Source: CAWIMX01 sp963792785
Lineage (GTDB): Bacteria; Acidobacteriota; Vicinamibacteria; Vicinamibacterales; CAVVIG01
DNA: 64,000 nucleotides
Reading direction: 5' to 3'
Assembly: GCA_963792785.1 (NCBI GenBank)
Contig: CAWBXO010000001.1
Span: forward strand, 1,302,001 to 1,366,000
The notes under the pieces are model-generated. The model had not been told where the DNA came from. It worked only from the letters and a program-made list of their open reading frames with translations, and made no database searches. Position numbers and translations under genes: made by a program. Shown in pieces: positions 58,163 through 64,000 of the stretch (the stretch's first letter is position 1; every line of letters starts with the position of its first letter).

Positions 58163-59398
58163 ATGCGCGTGCTGCTGTCGACGATCGGGTCGCGGGGCGA
58201 CGTCCAGCCCCTGGTCGCGCTGGCGCTGCAACTACGCGCGCTCGGCCAGGACGTCCGCCTCTGCGCGCCGCCCGACTTCCGCGCCTGGGTCGAAGGCCTC
58301 GAGATCCCGTTCGCGCCCGTGGGTCCCGAGGTCACCTCGACGGCGAAGTCCAGTCCGCCCGCCGCCGCACCGCCCCGGCCCACACCGGAGCAGGTGCAGC
58401 GGATGATCGACGGCACCGTCGCCACGCAGTTCGAGGCGATCCCGAAGGCGGCCGAAGGCTGCGACGTCATCGTGGCCGGCAACGCGCTGCAGATCGCCGC
58501 GCGCTCCACGGCCGAGCGGATGGGCATCCGCTACGTGTTCGTGGCGTACTCCCCGGTGACGCTGCCTTCCCCGCGCCATGCGCCGCCCGCCGTGCCGGGG
58601 TGGACGGCGAACGATCCGACGGCCGACAACCTCACACGCTGGGCCGAGGACGCGGAGCGCTGGACCGAGCGATGGGGCCCGGCGCTCAACGCGCAGCGCG
58701 CGCCGCTCGGCCTGGCGCCGATCGCCGACGTGCGGGGCCACATCCTCACGGATCGTCCGTGGCTGGCAGCCGACCCGACGCTCGGGCCGTGGCTCGCGCC
58801 CCCGGCGCCCGACGTGTTTCAACCGGGCGCCTGGCTCCTGGCCGACACGCGGCCGCTGTCTCCGGAGCTGGAGGCGTTCCTCGATGCCGGCGAGCCGCCC
58901 GTGCACTTCGGGTTCGGCAGCATGCGCGCGCCGCAGGATCTCAGCAGGACGATGATCGAGACGGCGCGCGCCCTCGGACGCCGCGCGATTGTTTCCCGCG
59001 GGTGGGCCGACCTCTCGGCCCTGGACGACGAACGCGATTGTCTGTCGATCGGCGAGGTGAATCAGCAGGCGCTGTTCCGGCGCGTGGCCGCCGTGGTGCA
59101 TCACGGCGGCGCGGGCACGACGACCGCGGCCGCGCGAGCCGGCGCGCCGCAGGTCGTCATCCCCCAGATCTTCGATCAGCCGTATTGGGCGCGACGCGTC
59201 CAGGAATTGGGGATTGGAACCGCGCACGCGCAGGGAGCGCCGACCACCGCCTCGCTGACGAACGCCTTGGAGCGAACGCTCCGGCCCGGGGTGGCGGCCC
59301 AGGCCCGCGCCGCCGCCGCGGGGATCCGCACGAACGGCGCGGAGATCGCCGCGAGGCGGCTGATCGCCGAACACGCGGACGGGTCCCCGGCCGGGTAG
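58163..59398 (+). CDS. UDP-glycosyltransferase family protein (GT1/sterol glucosyltransferase-like)
   Basis: 411 residues from the ATG at 58163. N-terminal MRVLLSTIGSRGDVQPLVALALQLRALGQDVRLCAPPDFRAWVEG is the acceptor-side mark; the C-terminal donor site is VAAVVHHGGAGTTTAAARAGAPQVVIPQIFDQPYWARRVQELGIGTA. These enzymes glucosylate sterols, hopanoid-like lipids or secondary metabolites. No biosynthetic cluster surrounds it, so the acceptor is unknown. Confidence 0.92.
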   Translation: MRVLLSTIGSRGDVQPLVALALQLRALGQDVRLCAPPDFRAWVEGLEIPFAPVGPEVTSTAKSSPPAAAPPRPTPEQVQRMIDGTVATQFEAIPKAAEGCDVIVAGNALQIAARSTAERMGIRYVFVAYSPVTLPSPRHAPPAVPGWTANDPTADNLTRWAEDAERWTERWGPALNAQRAPLGLAPIADVRGHILTDRPWLAADPTLGPWLAPPAPDVFQPGAWLLADTRPLSPELEAFLDAGEPPVHFGFGSMRAPQDLSRTMIETARALGRRAIVSRGWADLSALDDERDCLSIGEVNQQALFRRVAAVVHHGGAGTTTAAARAGAPQVVIPQIFDQPYWARRVQELGIGTAHAQGAPTTASLTNALERTLRPGVAAQARAAAAGIRTNGAEIAARRLIAEHADGSPAG

Positions 59399-59433
59399 AA
59401 TGCGTTAGGCTTGTTCACAGGCCACCCCAGCCG

Positions 59434-60099
59434 ATGCTCGCCATTATCAGCACGCCGGAACACGCCACCACGCTGCGGGAGCGCTTCGGCGCCGATCCGT
59501 CGGTCCAGGTCTTCTCTGACACGGACTCGCTCAAGGCGCTCGAGACGATTGCCGCGACGCGGCCCACGATCGTGGCGTTCAGTCCGGCCTTCACCGCCAC
59601 GGCCAGGGGCGCCGCACTCGTGGCGCAGCTGAGGGCCGATGCCGGCCCGAGCGGCATCGACATCCGCGTGCTCCTCGAAGACGAGCAGCAGATGCCCCTG
59701 CTCCTGGCGGATCACGCGGGCCCGGCGGAACAAGCGGTGCTCGACGCGTCCCGGCCGCTCGAGCGGGCGGGGACGCGGGCCTCTCTGCGCTACGTGATGG
59801 ATCGCCGCCCGATCACCGTCAACGGCGAACGCAGCCTCCTGATCGACTTGTCGGCGACCGGGGCGCAAGTCCTGCTGTCGGTGCGGGTCCGGCCCAACGA
59901 GCCGGTGCGGATGGTGCTGCCGTCCGAAGCCGGCGACAAGCGCTTCCAGGGGACGGCCGTCTGGGCCATCGCCATGCCGGTCGGCCCCTCGATTCACTAT
60001 CGCGCCGGCGTCCAGTTCTCCAAACCCGACGCCAAGTGGATCGAGGCGTATTGCGAGCAGTACGGCGGCCGCCCCGATCGCACGTTCGACGCGGTGTGA
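59434..60099 (+). CDS. PilZ domain protein with receiver-like N-terminus
   Basis: 221 residues. The first 85 residues (MLAIISTPEHATTLRERFGADPSVQVFSDTDSLKALETIAATRPTIVAFSP) read like a degenerate receiver domain without a clear phospho-Asp. The PilZ half has both c-di-GMP motifs: RASLR (115-119) and DLSATG (138-143), then VRPNEPVRMVLPSEAGDKRFQGTAVWAIAMP. It probably binds cyclic di-GMP to adjust motility, envelope or glycan output. It follows the glycosyltransferase by 35 bp. Confidence 0.85.
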   Translation: MLAIISTPEHATTLRERFGADPSVQVFSDTDSLKALETIAATRPTIVAFSPAFTATARGAALVAQLRADAGPSGIDIRVLLEDEQQMPLLLADHAGPAEQAVLDASRPLERAGTRASLRYVMDRRPITVNGERSLLIDLSATGAQVLLSVRVRPNEPVRMVLPSEAGDKRFQGTAVWAIAMPVGPSIHYRAGVQFSKPDAKWIEAYCEQYGGRPDRTFDAV

Positions 60100-60112
60100 T
60101 CGCGGGCCACGC

Positions 60113-60154
60113 CCGGCTGAAGCCGGCCCCCGCACATGCTCACGGCTGAAGCCG
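60113..60154. repeat. Two palindromes with TGAA loops
   Basis: CCGGC-TGAA-GCCGG (60113-60126) and CGGC-TGAA-GCCG (60143-60154) lie between the PilZ and enoyl-CoA hydratase stops, in an otherwise featureless 80-bp gap between convergent genes. Confidence 0.75.
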
Positions 60155-60180
60155 GACACCACAGGGACGTTACGCTCCGG

Positions 60181-60885
60181 CTACGCGAGGGACGTGCTCC
60201 AGCCCGCGATGTCGGCGTCGATCGCGGGGCCGAGGGCGGCGGTCAGCGCGGCCTTCGCGCGCCGCTTGGTGGTGACGAACGCCTGGCGGTTCAGCGCGGC
60301 GAGCGCCGCGGCCTTCGCGCGCGCAACCTCGCGCAACTCTCCCGCCGGCACGACCGCATCGAGGAAGCCGGCGGCGACGCCCTGGTCGGGCGTGAACACC
60401 TCGGCCGTCGTCACCGCGCGGGTGAAGGCCGCCGGCGTGAGGCGCGACCGGCACAGCTCGATCGCGAAGCGCGGCACGGCGAGGCCGATCGCGACCTCGT
60501 TCACCGAAATCTTCGTCGCCGCGCCCGCGATCCCGATCCGCACGTCGCCGGCCAGCATCAGGAAGACGCCCATGGCCATCGCGTGCCCGGAGCAGGCGAC
60601 GACGACCGGCGCGGGAAACGCGGCGAGGCGCGCGGCGGTGCGGGCGCCGGCCTCGAGCATCGTCAACTGCGCGGCGCCGCCCTCCTTGAAGACGTTCAGG
60701 TCGAAGCCGCCGGAGAACATCCCGTTCCGCCCCTCGAGGACGACGGCCGTGCCGTCGGCTTCGGCGCGGTCGAGCGCGCGGTTCAGCGCCTCGAGCATCG
60801 CCACCGACAGGACGTTCGCCTTCCCGTCGTCCATCGAGAGGGTGGTGACCGCGTCCACACGCTCGTACTCCACCAGTGCGCTCAT
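60181..60885 (-). CDS. Enoyl-CoA hydratase/isomerase family protein
   Basis: 234 residues from the ATG at 60885. VVLEGRNGMFSGGFDLNVF supplies the first oxyanion segment and GHAMAMGVFLMLAGDVRIG the second, with MAMG in place of the usual GGG. ISVNEVAIGLAVPRFAIELCRSRL carries the Glu expected for catalysis. It belongs to the crotonase family and may hydrate or isomerise enoyl-CoA, complementing the beta-oxidation set at 11-24 kb. Confidence 0.9.
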   Translation of the reverse strand: MSALVEYERVDAVTTLSMDDGKANVLSVAMLEALNRALDRAEADGTAVVLEGRNGMFSGGFDLNVFKEGGAAQLTMLEAGARTAARLAAFPAPVVVACSGHAMAMGVFLMLAGDVRIGIAGAATKISVNEVAIGLAVPRFAIELCRSRLTPAAFTRAVTTAEVFTPDQGVAAGFLDAVVPAGELREVARAKAAALAALNRQAFVTTKRRAKAALTAALGPAIDADIAGWSTSLA

Positions 60886-60908
60886 GGCGTCTACTGTATC
60901 CTGACCCG

Positions 60909-61517
60909 GTGAAGATCTTCCGCCGCGTCCTCCGGCGCGAAGTCGGCGGCCGGCTGTATTCCGAGGTCGTCCGCCGCACGGCAACGCCCAACCGCTACCG
61001 CGACGACCTGTCGGTGGACGGCGCGTGGCGCTTCTCGGAATCGTTCGACGGCGCGCGCGCGTGGTATCGCGACGGGCGTCATCCGACGCCGACGCCGGCG
61101 ACCGGGATCGCCCTCGAGGCCTACCGCTGGACGGCGACGCGCCTCGATCACCTGCAGCCGCTCGACGCGCTGCCGGCGCTGGGCTGCACGGTGGAAGACG
61201 CCGGCCGCCAGAAGACGCATGACGGCACCGGGTGGCGCGCCATGCGGATCGGCATGGGCGGGAGGTTCGTCGAAATGGTGTATCTCGACGAGCACGGGCG
61301 CATCGCGGCCCACCACCTCGAGGTGCCCGAGGCCGCCGAGGACGAACGTGATCTCGAAGCGCGCGTCCGCGAGTGGGGCGAGCACGACGGTCTCGTGCAC
61401 CCGGTGCGCACCACCGTGATCGATCGACGGACGGGCGAGACGGTCGCGGAGGTGGTGGTGGCCGAAGCGGCGTTCGATCCCTACGACTTCGACGTCTTCA
61501 CCCTCGTCAAGCCCTGA
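60909..61517 (+). CDS. Conserved hypothetical protein
   Basis: 202 residues from a GTG at 60909. VKIFRRVLRREVGGRLYSEVVRRTATPNRYRDD starts a mostly alpha/beta protein with no signal peptide or membrane helix. FRIGMGGRFVEMVYLDEHGRIAAHHLEVPEAA-type beta strands follow (residues about 110-150), then VHPVRTTVIDRRTGETVAEVVV. I recognise no family. Its 3' end overlaps the convergent TetR gene by 37 bp. Confidence 0.72.
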   Translation: MKIFRRVLRREVGGRLYSEVVRRTATPNRYRDDLSVDGAWRFSESFDGARAWYRDGRHPTPTPATGIALEAYRWTATRLDHLQPLDALPALGCTVEDAGRQKTHDGTGWRAMRIGMGGRFVEMVYLDEHGRIAAHHLEVPEAAEDERDLEARVREWGEHDGLVHPVRTTVIDRRTGETVAEVVVAEAAFDPYDFDVFTLVKP

Positions 61518-62131
61518 GGCCGGAGCAGCGCGGCGAGCGCGAAGCGCGCCGTCTCGCGCGCGATCGCGTCGGGGGTGAGGCGCCGCCCCGGACGCACCCA
61601 GCGCGGCAGCCACACGATCATCGCCAGGACATTGAAGGTGGCCACGGTCGTGTCCAGGGCGCGGAGGCGCCCGGCGCGCTTGAGGGCGTCGAGCGTGGCG
61701 CGCACGTAGCGGACGTAGGCACCCTTGCGCCGTTCGATCTTGCGGCGCAACGGGAGGGGCAGCGCGTGGATCTCGTCGAGGAGCACCGTGATCCAGGGCT
61801 CGTGGCCCGCGGTGAGGCGCGCGTGGCGCAGCAGGATCTCGCGCAGGCGGTCTTCCGGGTCGGCGATGCGCCGCGTGGGCGCGACGACCGCTTCGTCGAG
61901 CCGGTCCATCCCGCGATTGACGATCTCGAGAAAGAGCGCGTCCTTGCTGTCGATGTAGTGATAGAGGCCCGCCTTGGTCATGTGCAGGGCGGCGGCGATG
62001 TCATTGACGGAGGTGGCGGCGTAGCCGCGCTCGACGAACGTGCGCGCGGCGATCATGTACACCTTGCGGCGGCGCGCGTCGGCGGTCGAGGGCGAGGCGG
62101 GCGCCCGGGCCGCGCTCGGGGGGGGAGCCAT
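61481..62131 (-). CDS. TetR family transcriptional regulator
   Basis: 216 residues from the ATG at 62131. The helix-turn-helix is KVYMIAARTFVERGYAATSVNDIAAALHMTKAGLYHYIDSKDALFLEIV, with the tetR-type YHYI/KDAL end. The ligand domain (about 70-200: DRLREILLRHARLTAGHEPWITVLLDEIHALPLPLRRKIERRKGAYVRYVRATLDAL) is typical of FadR-like acyl-CoA-responsive members. It is divergent from the TonB receptor gene, with a palindrome between them. An acyl-CoA ligand is inferred from the gene context only. Confidence 0.92.
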   Translation of the reverse strand: MAPPPSAARAPASPSTADARRRKVYMIAARTFVERGYAATSVNDIAAALHMTKAGLYHYIDSKDALFLEIVNRGMDRLDEAVVAPTRRIADPEDRLREILLRHARLTAGHEPWITVLLDEIHALPLPLRRKIERRKGAYVRYVRATLDALKRAGRLRALDTTVATFNVLAMIVWLPRWVRPGRRLTPDAIARETARFALAALLRPQGLTRVKTSKS

Positions 62132-62238
62132 CGGGCCTGGCAGTATAGCGCAGGCCAGGGGCCCGTACGTGACCCGACCGGCTGAATCGGCGCTTTGGAT
62201 CGGCCGCCCCCGCGCCCGTTGGTCATACACGTTTCGCC

Positions 62239-62267
62239 TTGACACCCTTACCTACCGACCGTAAGGT
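62239..62267 (+). promoter_or_regulatory. Candidate promoter with TetR-type operator in the spacer
   Basis: TTGACA (62239-62244) and TAAGGT (62262-62267) are 17 nt apart. CCTTAC-N9-GTAAGG (62246-62266) is a perfect 6-bp inverted repeat centred in the spacer, and CTACC/GGTAG overlaps it. A repressor bound here would block polymerase, and the divergent TetR gene starts 108 bp away. Confidence 0.6.
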
Positions 62268-62324
62268 AGCGCCCCTATGGGCTAGTAGCCCCCGGCGTCG
62301 TCCCGCTCCAAGGAGGAAGAGAGT

Positions 62325-64000
62325 ATGCGGCGAGTCCTCGTTCCGCTGGCGCTCCTGTTTGTCGGGATCCTGTTCGTCGCCTTGCCCGCGAGGGCGCAAG
62401 TCGCCATCGCCGGCACCGTCACCGACGGCACCGGGGGTGTGCTGCCGGGCGTGACCGTGGAGGCGTCCAGCCCCGCGCTCATCGAGAAAACGCGCAGCGT
62501 CGTGACCGACGCCGCCGGCCAGTACCGGATCGTCGAGCTCAGTCCGGGCACCTACTCCGTGGCGTTCACGCTGCAGGGCTTCCGGACGGCGACGCGCACG
62601 GGCCTCGTCCTGGAGGGCACCTTCACCGCGCAGGTGAGCGTCCAGATGCAGGTCGGCGCCATGGAAGAGAACGTCACCGTCTCCGGCATCGCCTCCACGG
62701 TCGACGTCGTCCAGAACACGACGACGCACGTCCTCAACCGCGACGACCTCGACTCGATTCCCACCGCCACCCGCAACACCCCGGATCGCGCGCTCCTTCT
62801 GCCCGGCACCACGGTCACGCCGTTCGTACTCGGCCAGTACAACGTGAGCGTGCACGGCTCGGCCCGCGGAGACTTCACGATCGCCATCGACGGGATGCGC
62901 GTGAACAACCTGTGCGGCTCCGGCCAGTACAGCGGCTTCTACATGAACGACGCCAGCGTGCAGGAGCTCACCTACAACACGGGCTCCGAGTCGGCCGAGT
63001 ACGCCGCGAGCGGCCTGCGCGTGAACTCGATCCCGAAGGACGGCGGCAACACGTTTGCCGGCACCTTCCTCCTTTACGGCACGGGCGGCTCGCTGCAGTC
63101 GGACAACCGCTCCGACGCGGTGAAGGCGGCCGGCATCCAGGATCCCCCGGGTGTCGCGTACGACTGGCAGATCAACCCCGGCTTCGGCGGTCCGCTGCTG
63201 CGCGACAAGGCGTGGTTCTACTTCACGTACAGGTACCAGAAGGCGAAGAACTACGTGGCGGGCGTCGAGTTCCCCGACGGCAGCCCGGCCTACCGGGAGC
63301 TGAAGGGCAACTACAGCGGCATCGGCCGCCTCACGCTGCAGGCGACGCAGAAAGACAAGCTGCGCGTCTACGTGGAGAAGCAGTTCAACGGCGAATACTT
63401 CAACGGCTTCAACACCGTGGCGAACCAGGAAGTCGCGTCCGCGACCGACGCGGAAGGCGGCGGCTGGGTGCCGCAGGTGAAGTGGACCCGCACGCACTCG
63501 AACCGGCTCCTCCTCGAGGCGGGCCTCTCGGTGTACCGCCAGCCGTACGAGCAGACGGCCAACAAGCTGGACGGTCCGCTCGACGTCGCGCACCTCGAGC
63601 TCACGACCAGCCACGTGTCGGTCGGCCCGGGCTACTTCACGCCGCTCTACTCGAGCTGGACGCACGACTACAACGTGGTCGGGTCGGGCAGCTACGTGAC
63701 CGGCTCGCACGCCCTGAAGATCGGCGGGACGATGCTGTGGGGCACCAACAACCGGACGTTCACCGCGCCGGGCGAGCTCAACAGCCTGCTGTTCTACGGC
63801 GGCTTCCCCTACGGCGTGTCGGTGTCGAACGGTCCCGCCTCGGCCTCCCAGAAGGTCAAGGCCGACCTCGGCATCTACGCCCAGGATTCCTGGACGCTGA
63901 ACCGCCTCACGCTGAACCTCGGCGTGCGCTACGACCATTTCAACGCCGAAGTGCCGGCGGAGTCGTCGCCCGCCAGCACCTGGATCCAGGCGCGCGATTT
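62325..64000 (+). CDS. TonB-dependent receptor with carboxypeptidase-regulatory-like N-domain, 3' end outside window
   Basis: About 558 codons are visible, open at the right edge. Signal peptide MRRVLVPLALLFVGILFVALPARAQ is followed by AGTVTDGTGGVLPGVTVEASSPALIEKTRSVVTDAAGQYRIVELSPGTYSVAFTLQGF, the carboxypeptidase-regulatory-like beta domain. A plug (LNRDDLDSIPTATRNTPDRALLLPGTTVTP; NVSVHGSARGDFTIAIDGMRVNN) and barrel strands (AWFYFTYRYQ, LKIGGTMLW, LTLNLGVRYDHFN) follow. Such receptors import large or complexed substrates in Acidobacteriota. AAGGAGG lies 10 nt before the ATG. Confidence 0.93.
   Translation, partial: MRRVLVPLALLFVGILFVALPARAQVAIAGTVTDGTGGVLPGVTVEASSPALIEKTRSVVTDAAGQYRIVELSPGTYSVAFTLQGFRTATRTGLVLEGTFTAQVSVQMQVGAMEENVTVSGIASTVDVVQNTTTHVLNRDDLDSIPTATRNTPDRALLLPGTTVTPFVLGQYNVSVHGSARGDFTIAIDGMRVNNLCGSGQYSGFYMNDASVQELTYNTGSESAEYAASGLRVNSIPKDGGNTFAGTFLLYGTGGSLQSDNRSDAVKAAGIQDPPGVAYDWQINPGFGGPLLRDKAWFYFTYRYQKAKNYVAGVEFPDGSPAYRELKGNYSGIGRLTLQATQKDKLRVYVEKQFNGEYFNGFNTVANQEVASATDAEGGGWVPQVKWTRTHSNRLLLEAGLSVYRQPYEQTANKLDGPLDVAHLELTTSHVSVGPGYFTPLYSSWTHDYNVVGSGSYVTGSHALKIGGTMLWGTNNRTFTAPGELNSLLFYGGFPYGVSVSNGPASASQKVKADLGIYAQDSWTLNRLTLNLGVRYDHFNAEVPAESSPASTWIQARD

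Noticed and set aside
62223..63938. Long minus-strand open frame opposite the TonB receptor
   Set aside because: The receptor frame has a signal peptide, plug and barrel strands; the antisense frame has no recognisable domain and would overlap the TonB promoter.

Overview
The window is a GC-rich, densely coding bacterial chromosome segment with no rRNA, prophage, transposase or CRISPR. Two PadR-regulator/MacB-FtsX permease pairs without an ATPase, a carboxypeptidase-regulatory-like TonB-dependent receptor, three Tat-dependent PhoD-type phosphatases and many intergenic repeats of degenerate 7-12 bp words fit Acidobacteriota, probably class Vicinamibacteria. That placement is inference; no rRNA is present to test it.

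Layout. 1-6.7 kb (minus strand): a two-gene Tat-exported GMC dehydrogenase, a secreted VWA protein, an ankyrin protein, then a PadR/permease pair cut by the left edge. 6.8-11.3 kb: an orphan GAF sigma-54 activator, a YhdH-type reductase and an MFS transporter. 11.4-30.6 kb is the metabolic core: acyl-CoA dehydrogenase, SDR, acyl-CoA synthetase, hotdog thioesterase, FadB/FadJ-type fusion, MaoC hydratase, thiolase, two CoA transferases, two further oxidoreductases, an MFS transporter and secreted esterase, SGNH and serine hydrolases. Together these could take up, activate, beta-oxidise and CoA-exchange fatty or branched acids. An enoyl-CoA hydratase and a TetR regulator at 60-62 kb probably belong to the same physiology. 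30.6-34 kb: a MITE-like element and a second PadR/permease pair. 34-38.2 kb: housekeeping (amidase, GerMN protein, RNase PH, Ogt, RdgB). 38.2-43.1 kb: tandem PhoD phosphatases and a secreted VWA protein. 43.1-48.8 kb: Yip1-like protein, tRNA-Pro, a VOC/VOC/YCII group divergent from an ECF41-type sigma factor, CorA and MscS. 48.9-64 kb: secreted hypothetical proteins, a subclass B3 metallo-beta-lactamase, BON protein, a peptidase/TolB/barrel fusion, a third PhoD, a glycosyltransferase, a PilZ protein, TetR and a TonB receptor cut by the right edge.

Most notable: (i) three copies of a G-rich/C-rich inverted element, one of which has a four-helix-bundle gene in its loop; (ii) a 254-bp MITE-like element with perfect 31-bp terminal inverted repeats; (iii) paired divergent ECF41-type promoters with identical 16-nt spacers; (iv) a dispersed family of GCGGACC-loop-GGTCCGC palindromes next to stop codons; (v) seven genes that each appear to carry one extra base, six of them beside GATC or GGTACT, which may be sequencing artefacts.
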